From: Nitrospira sp.
Lineage (GTDB): Bacteria; Nitrospirota; Nitrospiria; Nitrospirales; Nitrospiraceae
Assembly (NCBI GenBank): GCA_024331125.1
Contig: JANDJI010000001.1
Location: 714,001 to 778,000, forward strand
Reading direction: 5' to 3'
DNA length: 64,000 nucleotides
In this document: in pieces, positions 18,887 through 27,456 of the stretch
Numbering within the stretch: the stretch's first letter is position 1
How the letters are laid out: each line of letters begins with the position of its first letter
Translations under genes and position numbers: made by a program
The notes under the pieces: generated by a model
Told to the model about the DNA's origin: nothing
Database searches by the model: none
The model's input: only the letters and a program-made list of their open reading frames with translations

Positions 18887-21424
18887 TCAACTGATCGACC
18901 CGAGATCCAACTTCTCCCGCCACTTCCGCAGCATGGCGTCCCGCAACTCGCGGTGGGCCGGCGCGTTCAATTCCGGATCAACCTGCAACAACGCCGACGC
19001 CTCTTGTCTGGCTTCCGACAACAACTCGCCGTCCCGCACGAGATCGGCGACGCGAAACTCCGGCATGCCCCATTGCCGGACCCCCAAAAATTCTCCCGGC
19101 CCTCTGATGCGGAGATCCTCCTCGGCGATGACGAACCCGTCGTTCGACCGCACAAGCGCCTCCAACCGCTCTCCGGCCGACGACGTTTCACGCGCCGGCC
19201 CCTTCGAGGACGGTCCAAACGACACGCTCCCGCGATCCGACAGATTCGCCATGAGCAAACAATAGGATTGATGGCCGGCGCGCCCCACCCGTCCACGCAG
19301 TTGGTGCAACTGCGCCAGACCGAACCGTTCGGCATGTTCGATCATCATCACCGTCGCGTTGGGCACATCGACTCCCACTTCGATCACGGTAGTCGCGACG
19401 AGCGCCTGGATGACTCCGGCCTTGAACTGGGCCATCACCGATTCCCGCTCGGCGGTTTTCAGTCGCCCATGCAACAGCCCCACGCGGAATTCCGCCAACT
19501 CCTCGCGTTGCAGCCGCTCGGCTCCTTGAATCGCCGCCTGTAAATCGGTGCGCTCCGATTCTTCGATGAGAGGATACACGATATACGCCTGCCGATTGTC
19601 GCGCAGCTCATCGCGCAAGATCTGAAGGGCCCGCCGTCGTTGCGCTTGCCCGAAGAGAAAAGTCCGCACCGGCTTCCGTCCGGGCGGCAACATGTCGATC
19701 ACCGAAACGTCCAGATCGCCGTACACCGTCATCGCCAGCGTTCGAGGGATCGGCGTCGCCGTCATGACCAACACGTCCGGCCTATAGCCTTTGTCGACCA
19801 GCATCTTCCGCTGCAACACGCCGAACTTGTGCTGCTCATCCACGACGGCCAACGCCAAGTTTTTGAAGACGACGCCCTTTTGAATCAACGCATGGGTTCC
19901 GATCGCCACCTGAATTTCGCCCGAAGCGAGCGCGGCCGCCTGCGCCTTCTTCACCGACGCCTTGTCTCCCCCCCGCACGAGGGCCGCTTGCACTCCCAGC
20001 GATTCGAACAGGCCGGACAGATTTCGATGGTGCTGCTCGGCCAAAATTTCGGTCGGCGCCATCAGGGCCGCCTGATAACCCGATCCGCAGGCCATGACGA
20101 TGGCATGGAGCGCGACGGCGGTCTTGCCGGATCCGACATCGCCCTGCACCAGTCGATTCATCGGTCGAGGCGACGCCATGTCGCGAACAATCTCCCCGAC
20201 CACTCGTTCCTGAGCGGCCGTCAGGCGAAAGGGCAGAAGGCGTCGCAGCTTTTCCACCAACGGCGCGCGCGGATCGAATCGCAGTCCTTTCCTCTCTTCC
20301 TGAACCGATCTCCGCTGAGCCGCCAACGCAAGTTGCAGCAGGAACAGCTCCTCGAACGCCAGCCGCCGATACGCCGGCGTTTTCCCCTGTTCGAGCAACC
20401 GCCAATCGGTGCCGGTCTTGGGGAAATGCACCTCCTGCAGGGCCTGCTGAACGGGGATGAGCCGGCGACGCGCGCGAAGCGCCACAGGCAGACAGTCGCG
20501 CAAGTCCCGGGCGTACGTGTCCAACAACGTCTTCTCCAACACCCGCATGTGGCGGGACGTCCAACCTTTCGTTTCATGATAGACCGGCACGATCCGCCCG
20601 ACGTGAAGCAGCGACTCCGTCTCCTCGCCGACCGTCTCATAGTGCGCCGCCTCCATTCTCGGCGCCATCCACCCCTCGGTCCCCGCAGTCACGCGCCCGC
20701 TCATCACCACGCGCGTCCCGACAACGAATACCTTTTCCAAATACGGTCGATTGAAGAACACGACCTGCAGGCGGCCCGTCCGATCTTGCACTCGGACGTC
20801 GAGCACGCTCATTCGGCGATTCCTGGTGCGCACGGCCCGGCATTGCTCGATCGTTCCGCAGATCGTCGCCGCCGTGCCGGGCACAAGGCTGCCGATCGGC
20901 GTCATGACCGAACGGTCCTCGTAACGCCAAGGCACCGTCCAAAGGGCGTCTTCGACGGTCTCGATCTTCCACCGCCGCAACAATTGAACGCGTTTCGGCC
21001 CCACGCCCTTGACGAAGCGAATCGGCAGTTTCCACAGATCTTGACGCGCCGCGCCGTTCGACGGTTCTTGCAAAACGGTGTGTCCCGGCGTATCGCCCGA
21101 CGGGTGAGAATCGGTTGCCATCCCGCGAAGCGCTTTCACGATCGCGGCGGCCTCCTGTAATCGGCGACACCGTTCTTGTCGGGGAAGCGACGGGTGGAAA
21201 TCGATGAAGAGATCCCGCAAGGCCAGCAAATGCGCCTCGACGGATTGCGGGAACACTCGACCCGTTAACGCGGAAAGCACGTGCGCGGAGACGAACGAAC
21301 CGAGATTCGTGACCGTTTCCAGGCGCGCGAATCGGTCTTTTGCCGCAAACTCAATGGGCCGAGCCACGCGCTCTATCCAGTCGGACAGCGACGCTCTGAA
21401 ATCTGACTCGGTCAGAGTCTGCAT
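18887..21424 (-). CDS. recG: ATP-dependent DNA helicase RecG
   Basis: RecG is a superfamily 2 double-strand translocase that reverses stalled forks and branch-migrates Holliday junctions. The 845-residue product is about 150 residues longer than E. coli RecG at the N-terminus, similar to the long form known in Thermotoga. The wedge domain starts near FVKGVGPKRVQLLRRW. Helicase motifs are Walker A GDVGSGKTAVALHA, DEQHKFGVLQ, TATPIPRTLAMT, LLHGRLKTAERE and LHQLRGRVGRAGHQSYCLLM. I chose the ATG at MQTLTESDF; there is no ribosome-binding site, but a promoter lies 10 bases upstream. It heads the run recG, coiled-coil gene, ppx. Confidence 0.96.
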   Translation of the reverse strand: MQTLTESDFRASLSDWIERVARPIEFAAKDRFARLETVTNLGSFVSAHVLSALTGRVFPQSVEAHLLALRDLFIDFHPSLPRQERCRRLQEAAAIVKALRGMATDSHPSGDTPGHTVLQEPSNGAARQDLWKLPIRFVKGVGPKRVQLLRRWKIETVEDALWTVPWRYEDRSVMTPIGSLVPGTAATICGTIEQCRAVRTRNRRMSVLDVRVQDRTGRLQVVFFNRPYLEKVFVVGTRVVMSGRVTAGTEGWMAPRMEAAHYETVGEETESLLHVGRIVPVYHETKGWTSRHMRVLEKTLLDTYARDLRDCLPVALRARRRLIPVQQALQEVHFPKTGTDWRLLEQGKTPAYRRLAFEELFLLQLALAAQRRSVQEERKGLRFDPRAPLVEKLRRLLPFRLTAAQERVVGEIVRDMASPRPMNRLVQGDVGSGKTAVALHAIVMACGSGYQAALMAPTEILAEQHHRNLSGLFESLGVQAALVRGGDKASVKKAQAAALASGEIQVAIGTHALIQKGVVFKNLALAVVDEQHKFGVLQRKMLVDKGYRPDVLVMTATPIPRTLAMTVYGDLDVSVIDMLPPGRKPVRTFLFGQAQRRRALQILRDELRDNRQAYIVYPLIEESERTDLQAAIQGAERLQREELAEFRVGLLHGRLKTAERESVMAQFKAGVIQALVATTVIEVGVDVPNATVMMIEHAERFGLAQLHQLRGRVGRAGHQSYCLLMANLSDRGSVSFGPSSKGPARETSSAGERLEALVRSNDGFVIAEEDLRIRGPGEFLGVRQWGMPEFRVADLVRDGELLSEARQEASALLQVDPELNAPAHRELRDAMLRKWREKLDLGSIS

Positions 21425-21434
21425 ACCGGAACGG

Positions 21435-21463
21435 ATCGTAGCACAGCACCCCTTCCTGCTCAA
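21435..21463 (-). promoter_or_regulatory. Predicted recG promoter with a very short leader
   Basis: On the minus strand TTGAGC (21458-21463) and TACGAT (21435-21440) have exact 17-base spacing. The -10 element ends 10 bases before the recG ATG, so the leader would be only about 3 bases. No ribosome-binding site is present. Confidence 0.5.
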
Positions 21464-21517
21464 TTACGCACGGCGCTCGTTTCCCGCCGATTCTGCGCGC
21501 CGGTTTCGGCCGAACGC

Positions 21518-21546
21518 TTGGTGGGCATTCCCGGGAGTGCTACCAT
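21518..21546 (+). promoter_or_regulatory. Predicted promoter of the membrane-anchored TPR-like gene
   Basis: TTGGTG (21518-21523) and TACCAT (21541-21546) are separated by 17 bases and point at the ATG at 21564. The resulting leader would be about 10 bases, with an AAGAGA that could serve as a weak ribosome-binding site. Confidence 0.4.
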
Positions 21547-21563
21547 CCGGGCAAGAGACCGCC

Positions 21564-22322
21564 ATGTACCGACGGGATATTTCTCCGCTGCTCATGTGGC
21601 TCGCGCTCGCCGTCTTTCTGCTGATCGGCATTCATCAGTTTTTCCCTTCCTTTCGGGAAAAATTCGCTCCGCCGGCCCCTTCCGTGTCCGTCGAATCCGA
21701 CAAGCCGATCGCCGAGCCGCCGCCTCCTTCGCTTCCGCCATCAGCCCCGATCCCCTCGACACGCCTGATCGAGTTGCCGCCGCTCCCGCTCTCCGCCTAC
21801 GAGGTGCCGCTGGCCGTCATCCGTGACGATATCGAAGCGCACCGTTTCTCGCTTGCCGAGTCCAAACTGCTCGCATTGCCGAGAGACGTTCAGTCGGACA
21901 AGACGAGCAGGGCGTACATCGCCGGTTTGTGGAACAACCTGGGCATTCAACAGGAGCTGATCCACGGCACGGCCGGCTCCCTCCCTTCATTCAAACGCGC
22001 CGCCTCCCTCGAAGACTCCAATCCCGTGATCCTGATGAATCTGGCCCATGCATATTGGGAACGGCGGGACCCCGCCCTCAATCAGGAGCTGCTTGAGAAA
22101 TTGATCGGCGCGGCGCCTCGTGAGCCGTTTCCTCATTTGGCTTTGGCCGACTGGTTGCAGGAACACGACCGGCTCGACGAAGCGGAACGTCACCTGTCTC
22201 ATGCGACCGATCGTATCAGCCGGGACCCTGCGCTGCGTTCTTACCTCGCCTCGGTCACCACGAAAATCCATCGGAAGAAAACCGCCGAGGCCGACGCGAG
22301 GGCGCAGGACGCGGATCAATGA
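21564..22322 (+). CDS. Membrane-anchored TPR-like protein
   Basis: The 252-residue product starts MYRRDISPLLMWLALAVF, an uncleaved membrane anchor with the bulk of the protein outside. A Pro-rich linker follows (EPPPPSLPPSAPIP). Residues about 100-240 have the spacing and helix pattern of tetratricopeptide repeats (NLGIQQELIHGTAGSLPSFK, NPVILMNLAHAYWERRD). The frame is open further upstream over the recG start, but that part is antisense to recG and not protein-like. The role is unknown; envelope TPR proteins usually scaffold assembly machinery. Confidence 0.75.
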   Translation: MYRRDISPLLMWLALAVFLLIGIHQFFPSFREKFAPPAPSVSVESDKPIAEPPPPSLPPSAPIPSTRLIELPPLPLSAYEVPLAVIRDDIEAHRFSLAESKLLALPRDVQSDKTSRAYIAGLWNNLGIQQELIHGTAGSLPSFKRAASLEDSNPVILMNLAHAYWERRDPALNQELLEKLIGAAPREPFPHLALADWLQEHDRLDEAERHLSHATDRISRDPALRSYLASVTTKIHRKKTAEADARAQDADQ

Positions 22323-22435
22323 ATCCTGAGTCGGCAAGCATGAAGATTATTGACGATCGGCGGCAAGGCCTTTCGATGTCCGCGGCGGCCGATCTTGAGA
22401 AACGGCCGTCCGGGGAAACCGCGTTGTCTCCGAGG

Positions 22436-23287
22436 TCAAATGTCTTTCAGGGACGGCCCGGCGTCGGACGGTCCCATCCGGTCCGGCACTCTTTGCGCGG
22501 GGTCATTCGGTGATGCTGGGGGTTCTTCGTCCATCCACTGAACCGCCCGGTCTTCCCACAAGACCGATCCCTTTTTACAGTCAACCATCAGAATTTGAAA
22601 ATCAACCACGCCCCCTTCGGCCCACGGCTTCTCCCGGGCAGCCGCATGAAAGACGGCGGTCCCGACCGACGCCGCAACTTCTTCATCCGGAGAAAACTCA
22701 TCTTCCCAATTGAGAACGCCCGTTGACGGATCCCACCCCCGCAGGATGAACAACGGGTAAGAATCCTCGGACCGGACGGGGCCCCCGATTTTTGTCAGAG
22801 TCGCTCGTCGAACCATCGAGGGGGAAATTTCAAGCTCTCTGTCGTCTCCGCCTCGCTCCGTCGGATTGAAATGCAGCCTCCCAACCCACTGAAACTCTCC
22901 GGTCTTTCCATCATAGGCGCGCAGCAGAAAACTCGAGAGACCGGCCGGTGTCCCTCCCGCCCCTCCGGCAAAGATGCGCATCATCGAGCCATTCGATTGC
23001 GCGCCCGTGTCTTCCTCAACGATCAATTCGTACACGTCTTCGGACAGCACCTCGCCCGAAACGGCGTCATAGACCTTCACCGTCATGGTCGCCCCGGTTT
23101 CATTCTGATACCCGAACCCCGCGGCGACGACCGCTCGCTCGGCCTGTTCTCCAACCGGCTCGTGCCCCGTCGCCTGCTCCCCCATCAGCACGAGACAACA
23201 GCAGACTCCCATGATCAGGGGACACAGAGCCCGCAACCGGACGACCGCCTCGTGAAAAGATCGGAGTACCCCGTCGATCGGCGCCAT
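22436..23287 (-). CDS. Secreted protein with degenerate PQQ-like repeats
   Basis: The 283-residue product has a long N-terminal region ending in a hydrophobic signal segment (LCPLIMGVCCCLVLMGEQA). The mature part holds repeated motifs of the PQQ/Trp-docking propeller type: VYDAVSGEVLSED, AYDGKTGEFQWVG, GWDPSTGVLNWED and VDCKKGSVLWED. Only about four are visible, fewer than in a full eight-bladed quinoprotein, so enzyme activity is not expected. GGGAG lies 5 bases before the chosen ATG. It is divergent from the small membrane-protein gene at 23443 and convergent with the TPR-like gene. Confidence 0.72.
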   Translation of the reverse strand: MAPIDGVLRSFHEAVVRLRALCPLIMGVCCCLVLMGEQATGHEPVGEQAERAVVAAGFGYQNETGATMTVKVYDAVSGEVLSEDVYELIVEEDTGAQSNGSMMRIFAGGAGGTPAGLSSFLLRAYDGKTGEFQWVGRLHFNPTERGGDDRELEISPSMVRRATLTKIGGPVRSEDSYPLFILRGWDPSTGVLNWEDEFSPDEEVAASVGTAVFHAAAREKPWAEGGVVDFQILMVDCKKGSVLWEDRAVQWMDEEPPASPNDPAQRVPDRMGPSDAGPSLKDI

Positions 23288-23405
23288 AGACGCTCCCGAT
23301 AGCCTGGCGCATTCTGGAGAAGATCGAAGCCGTCGTCTATTCCCCACTGTGGCGAGATCCCCCTCGAAGGAGGGGTTCATGAGTCAGCCGGGCGGCGGGA
23401 AGCCG

Positions 23406-23435
23406 TTGCCGAACCCGCTCCGCCATCTTTATAGT
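23406..23435 (+). promoter_or_regulatory. Predicted promoter placing an ATG near +1
   Basis: TTGCCG (23406-23411), an 18-base spacer and TATAGT (23430-23435) lie immediately before the ATG at 23443. Seven pyrimidine-rich bases separate the -10 element from the ATG, leaving no room for a ribosome-binding site. Confidence 0.55.
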
Positions 23436-23442
23436 CTCCCCC

Positions 23443-23832
23443 ATGAAGCGACGGGCTTTGCTCACCGTTTTGGCCGGGCTCCTGCTCTTCGAGACCGGCG
23501 CCCTGATTGCTTCCGCCGCGCCGACCGGAGCCTGGTGGATCGTCTTTCTCGTGTTCACGCCGGTCTGCTTGGGAACGTTGGTCTGGTGGGGATTGCGATG
23601 GGCCGCGATGGCCTGCGTGATGTATGGAACGGTGGGGCTGGCGCTTGACCTCTCAACGATGGTGCACGTTCTGACGAAAGAGGCAGGCGACTTGTGGTCC
23701 CTCTCGACCAATCTGGTCAGCGGGGGGTTGAACTTTCTGTTGATCCTGCTCGGCGGGCGGTCTTTCCTGGGAGAAGTCGTGGCGCAACCGCCTCCAGGAT
23801 CCCGTCCTCCCAATCCCCCAGTCCTTTCCTGA
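23443..23832 (+). CDS. Small four-span inner membrane protein
   Basis: A 129-residue hydrophobic protein with about four predicted membrane helices (LTVLAGLLLFETGALIASA, WWIVFLVFTPVCLGTLVWW, AAMACVMYGTVGLALDL, LVSGGLNFLLILLGG). The C-terminal tail is Pro-rich. No family was recognised. Its last 116 bases overlap the 3' end of the convergent methyltransferase gene, so the tail sequence is constrained by two frames. It appears to be expressed from a leaderless promoter. The closest general match in appearance is small uncharacterised membrane proteins of Nitrospira. Confidence 0.65.
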   Translation: MKRRALLTVLAGLLLFETGALIASAAPTGAWWIVFLVFTPVCLGTLVWWGLRWAAMACVMYGTVGLALDLSTMVHVLTKEAGDLWSLSTNLVSGGLNFLLILLGGRSFLGEVVAQPPPGSRPPNPPVLS

Positions 23833-24784
23833 TCCGCAAAGCCTTGACGCGAACAAAGCCGGACGTTTTGAGCCATCGCGTCACATCGGAAACCGTATAG
23901 GTGTTGCCGCTCTCCGTAAACAAGAGCATCGACACGGCAAAGAGACTCGCTTCAGCGGGGTACAGCCCCTCGCGGTCATGAAGGAAGGCATCGTGAATGA
24001 TCAACCTCCCGCCCGGTGTCAACGCCGCCAAGGCCCTGCGAAAGATCGCCAGATTGTCCTCCGGTGAATACATGTGCAGCACGTTGGAATACCAGACGAC
24101 GTCGTACCGGCCGGGGATGTCCTCTTTGGTGAAATCCAGCGGCAGATAAGACAGCCTCCGCCCGGCCGGATGGGTCGCGGCGATCTCTTTCGCCACCGCC
24201 AAGGCCGCCTCGCGATCGCAGACGGTGGCGCGCAACCGACGGTTCCCGGCCAAAAACGCCATCGCGTAGGTGCCGGGGCCTCCGCCGAGGTCCAGCAACG
24301 TCTCGGCCTTTCCCAGCTTCACGCGCGACGCGATGGCGGGCGCCAGCTCCATCGTGCGGTGATGCATCGCCCACGTAAAGCGTCTTCTCCAGTCCGGATC
24401 CTCCGGCGCCTCATGGTCGATCGGCAAGCCGGTTCTGACCGATTCGGGAAGCCGAATCCAGTCGGCCCAATGGCTCTGGACCAAGGCAAGATAGTCGCCG
24501 CGATAGGCCGGATGGTCAGCGTTCAACGCCGTGGCTCCCAACCGGCTGTTGCGGTAGAGCGATCCCTTTTTCTGGAGCACGCCGGCCATCGCCAGATTTC
24601 GGCACAGAATCTCCAGCCCGCGCTCGCTGACCTTGAGTTTTTCGGCGAGATCGGGAATCGACCACGCGCGATCGCCGATCGCCGTGCACAGGTTCAACTC
24701 CAACGCCGCCAGCAGAACTCGCGGCAGTCGGTACGCCGACACCGCTTCTCGAAACTCGTTGAAGGTGGCGATGCGTTGTTTCAT
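23717..24784 (-). CDS. O-methyltransferase-like protein with N-terminal winged helix
   Basis: The 355-residue protein follows the layout of small-molecule O-methyltransferases of the Methyltransf_2 type. The N-terminal dimerisation/winged-helix domain covers about residues 1-90 (WSIPDLAEKLKVSERGLEIL). A SAM-binding domain follows with motif I TLLDLGGGPGTYAMAFLAG, the acidic residue in VCDREAAL, and LAALTPGGRLIIHDAFL. The ATG overlaps the stop of the preceding 145-aa gene (ATGA). It is the last gene of the coupled cassette beginning at 26638 and overlaps the convergent membrane gene by 116 bases. The substrate is unknown. Confidence 0.85.
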   Translation of the reverse strand: MKQRIATFNEFREAVSAYRLPRVLLAALELNLCTAIGDRAWSIPDLAEKLKVSERGLEILCRNLAMAGVLQKKGSLYRNSRLGATALNADHPAYRGDYLALVQSHWADWIRLPESVRTGLPIDHEAPEDPDWRRRFTWAMHHRTMELAPAIASRVKLGKAETLLDLGGGPGTYAMAFLAGNRRLRATVCDREAALAVAKEIAATHPAGRRLSYLPLDFTKEDIPGRYDVVWYSNVLHMYSPEDNLAIFRRALAALTPGGRLIIHDAFLHDREGLYPAEASLFAVSMLLFTESGNTYTVSDVTRWLKTSGFVRVKALRIRKGLGDWEDGILEAVAPRLLPGKTARRAGSTESSTPR

Positions 24785-25218
24785 CCCGCGCCGCCGATCT
24801 GGCGCCGGCACCACCGAATGAGATCCTGCACTTTAGCCGGGTTCTCCACGTCCGTCGCCCGCGTAAACGCGACCGCCACGAACTCGTCGGTCATCTCCGT
24901 CGCCTCGACAAATCCGGATTGCAAGAGAAGCGGGCGAAACTTCGATACGGCCGGTTGAAGATAGTACTTGGCTTGCTTGGCCACTTCGTCGGTGCCGAGG
25001 TCTTCCGCGGTCCCCTCGGACATCAGGGCCATCACGTCGTCCATCGCGATGCCATATTGGCACACCACCGTGCCGTCCGGCTTGACCTCCAGGAGCCAAC
25101 CGTCATGCCCCAGATCCATTATCAGCGGCCCGCCGGAGTCGAGCGTATAGAATTGGGGAAAGGCGTCGGTCAAGGAGGCGCGGAGCCGAGCCCATGCCGG
25201 GGACATCGGATCGGTCAT
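24781..25218 (-). CDS. Conserved-looking hypothetical protein in a coupled cassette
   Basis: A 145-residue acidic protein with no signal peptide or membrane span. It begins MTDPMSPAWARLRASL and has a mixed alpha/beta pattern (GGPLIMDLGHDGWLLEV, YGIAMDDVMALMSEG, EFVAVAFTRATDVENP). I do not recognise a family. Both ends overlap neighbours by 4 bases (ATGA with the TPR gene upstream and with the methyltransferase downstream), so it is translated as part of that cassette. Confidence 0.72.
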   Translation of the reverse strand: MTDPMSPAWARLRASLTDAFPQFYTLDSGGPLIMDLGHDGWLLEVKPDGTVVCQYGIAMDDVMALMSEGTAEDLGTDEVAKQAKYYLQPAVSKFRPLLLQSGFVEATEMTDEFVAVAFTRATDVENPAKVQDLIRWCRRQIGGAG

Positions 25219-26036
25219 GCCGGCGTCTCCCGATGAAGTTCCCGACGATCTTCCTCGGCAAGACGAACCCGCAAGACCGTCAGGCGGCGCACGTTGTCCT
25301 GGAGTTTCGGCAACCCGTATTTTCGGTCCATCTCAACGACCTGTTCGAGCAGCGAGGCAGCATCCCGCCATCGGCCGGTTTCTTCGTAACATTGGGCCAG
25401 CACGTAGCGGGCCCCGCCGGCGCGGAGTTCGTCACGAGACCGTTCGGCGATCGATTGACTGGTGTGGCAGCAGGCGATCGCGTCGTCATACCGTTTTTGA
25501 GCCAAGAACGTGCGCGCGAGCATGCGCCATGCGTCCGCCATCCCGCCCCAATCACTCAATCGCCGCATGAGCGCCAACGACCGCTCATACCACTGCACGG
25601 CCTCGTCGAATCGTCCGGTCTCGCGCGCCACCAAGCCGAGATCGGAATACAACACCGCCTGAGCCGCCTCGTCCCCCGTCCTCTTCAACAAATCCAGCGC
25701 CTCCAAATAATACGCGCGGGCCCGGTCCCACTCTCCGGCGTCGGCCCTCAAGTTTCCCAGGTTCGCCAGCGTCGTCCCCACCCCTCGCTCGTCGCCGAAC
25801 GTTTTCTGCAACTCCAACACTTCCTGGTAATAGGCCTGCGCCGATTCCCGCCGGCCGCTGACCGCGCAGATGTTGCCGAGATTTCCGAGCGTCATGACCA
25901 GAGCCCGCCGATCGCCGCTCAGCCGATCACACTCCAAGGCCTTGACATAGCAGGCATGGGCGTCCGTATAGAGCCCGCGGGAAAACAGTTCGTTGCCCCG
26001 GCGGTTGAGTTCCTCCGACGATCCGTTCCAGCCCAT
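25215..26036 (-). CDS. Tetratricopeptide-repeat protein
   Basis: A 273-residue cytoplasmic protein made almost entirely of TPR units of about 40 residues, the spacing seen in MalT/Rapsyn-type repeats: RGLYTDAHACYVKALE, GRRESAQAYYQEVLEL, GEWDRARAYYLEALDL, GRFDEAVQWYERSLAL, KRYDDAIACCHTSQSI and GRWRDAASLLEQVVEM. Such superhelices mediate protein contacts. I used the ATG that shares one base with the preceding stop (TGATG); a GTG one codon earlier is possible. It lies between the degenerate beta-lactamase-fold gene and the 145-aa gene, coupled to both. Confidence 0.85.
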   Translation of the reverse strand: MGWNGSSEELNRRGNELFSRGLYTDAHACYVKALECDRLSGDRRALVMTLGNLGNICAVSGRRESAQAYYQEVLELQKTFGDERGVGTTLANLGNLRADAGEWDRARAYYLEALDLLKRTGDEAAQAVLYSDLGLVARETGRFDEAVQWYERSLALMRRLSDWGGMADAWRMLARTFLAQKRYDDAIACCHTSQSIAERSRDELRAGGARYVLAQCYEETGRWRDAASLLEQVVEMDRKYGLPKLQDNVRRLTVLRVRLAEEDRRELHRETPA

Positions 26037-26638
26037 CACGACGTCCCTTCCAGAAAACGCCGAACGATCGGCTTGGCCCCCGTAAGAATCGAGGCGCCGT
26101 CCCCCACCAGCAGACTGTCAAACTCATATTGAAGCAGACGGCGGAGTCCTTCTTTGGCTTTCACCGCATCCGCATATTTGTCGGGGGGAAGCATGCCGAC
26201 GCCGCCGGCCGGCTTGCCGATCAAGGCGTCTCCCACGATCAATACGCCTCCTTCTCGCTGGAGAAACAACGCGGATTCACCCGGTGATTTTTGATCCTTG
26301 AGCCCGATGACCAGGACCCTGCCCGGCAGGACCTCACCATCCCCATACGTAACATCAGGCTTGAGGTCCAGGGCAGCCGCGTCGAGAGCCGGGGCAAATA
26401 GGCGACCACCGAACTCCGATCGACAGGCTGCCGCTTCCCGAACGTGATCGCGATTGGTGAGGATCAGGCAATCAACGGCTCCTGCTTGGCGAATCACCGC
26501 CCTGGCCTCCTCCGTCACGGAAGGCGGGTCCACCAGGATCCTGTGTTCTCCGATCACGAGAAACAACCCGTTGAAATCGAGTTGTTTTTCTTCGGAAAAC
26601 CACGACCATTGCCAGATATCGGGGAAAAGCCGCTTCAT
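26036..26638 (-). CDS. Degenerate metallo-beta-lactamase-fold protein
   Basis: The 200-residue product keeps the outline of a small metallo-beta-lactamase-fold hydrolase (GLFLVIGEHRILVDPP near the start, then alternating strands and helices). The usual HxHxDH metal motif is reduced to ILTNRDHVREA, and the later HxxG-type site reads KSPGESALF before VLIVGDALIG. Two of the first three His ligands are therefore missing, so a two-metal hydrolase is unlikely; it may be a single-metal enzyme or a binding protein. AGGA lies 10 bases before the ATG. It shares one base with the following TPR gene (TGATG). Confidence 0.75.
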   Translation of the reverse strand: MKRLFPDIWQWSWFSEEKQLDFNGLFLVIGEHRILVDPPSVTEEARAVIRQAGAVDCLILTNRDHVREAAACRSEFGGRLFAPALDAAALDLKPDVTYGDGEVLPGRVLVIGLKDQKSPGESALFLQREGGVLIVGDALIGKPAGGVGMLPPDKYADAVKAKEGLRRLLQYEFDSLLVGDGASILTGAKPIVRRFLEGTS

Positions 26639-26683
26639 TGCGTGGCCGTCCTGCTTTCGTTCGGAAGACTCCCTGTTCCCCTG

Positions 26684-26923
26684 TCAGAGGGCGGCGACCG
26701 TCTCCTTCACCATTTTTGTTACCTTAGCGAGAATTCCGGCGTCGGACGGCAAATCCATCACATCGTCTTCCGAGAGCGTCATGAACTTGCGGTTCGGCCC
26801 TTTGGTCAACGAGATCAAAAATTGGCTGTTCGACGGCGCAACCGGAATCACAACGTGGACCGTTTCGTCTATCTCTTTCACGACCTCCAGAAATTTCCGT
26901 TTTCCTTCTTCCATCTCGTCCAT
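26684..26923 (-). CDS. Small hypothetical protein
   Basis: A 79-residue protein beginning MDEMEEGKRKFLEVVKEI, with a helical N-terminus, a central beta-rich stretch (HVVIPVAPSNSQFLISLT) and a charged C-terminus. GAGGGAG lies upstream of the first ATG, 11 bases away. It precedes the degenerate beta-lactamase-fold gene by 45 bases and is probably the first gene of that cassette. No family was recognised. Confidence 0.65.
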   Translation of the reverse strand: MDEMEEGKRKFLEVVKEIDETVHVVIPVAPSNSQFLISLTKGPNRKFMTLSEDDVMDLPSDAGILAKVTKMVKETVAAL

Positions 26924-27102
26924 CGTGTCACAGGCTCCCTCTCGGCGATATGAAGGCGGATGCCTCGGAAATCGACCGTGTCACTCACCCACGCGGTGGA
27001 TGGCATCGTACTCCGCCTCTCAGAAACCGTCGTCATGCACGACGGCGCATGACGCCGGATCCTAGCACGGCATTTTTTGAACGGGCAACCGAGGAGAGAA
27101 AA

Positions 27103-27456
27103 TCAATCGGACGGAGGACCGTCGTGCTGATTCAGCATGTCTTCAAGCTGCTGCTTGGCGGTTCCCTCGAATCGGATGAATTCCACTCCATATCGATTGT
27201 CCTGCCTCCAGCGAACGATGCCGAGCGAAATCACGATCGGCGGCCGGGCGCCGGAAGTCTCGACTCGAAGAGAGAGCGGCGTGCCGACGGCCAATTGCAC
27301 GTCGCTTTCGATCTCGCTGCCGCCGATGGTCAGGTTTCTCAACAAGCCGGTTCCGCTCACGACGTCGCTCGTGAACGACGCTTCATAATCGACCGGCACA
27401 CGCGAGTTCGATCGTGGTTGCATCCGTCCGGCACCGCCGGTCTTTTTAGAGGTCAC
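27103..27456 (-). CDS. Single-domain PilZ protein
   Basis: A 117-residue protein consisting of one PilZ domain, the cyclic di-GMP receptor fold. The two binding motifs are present: RxxxR in RSNSRVPV and (D/N)x(S/T)xxG in [10 protein letters not shown], and the domain ends with [11 protein letters not shown] chose a GTG start that overlaps the purF stop (GTGA) and has GAGGGGG a few bases upstream; an ATG 11 codons later is the alternative. Coupling to purF is probably positional rather than functional. It likely links cyclic di-GMP to surface behaviour such as type IV pili. Confidence 0.85.
   Translation of the reverse strand: MTSKKTGGAGRMQPRSNSRVPVDYEASFTSDVVSGTGLLRNLTIGGSEIESDVQLAVGTPLSLRVETSGARPPIVISLGIVRWRQDNRYGVEFIRFEGTAKQQLEDMLNQHDGPPSD

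Noticed and set aside
22319-22513. A 64-codon plus-strand frame overlapping the TPR-like gene stop
   Set aside because: It runs antisense into the secreted-protein gene, has no ribosome-binding site and no domain-like sequence.
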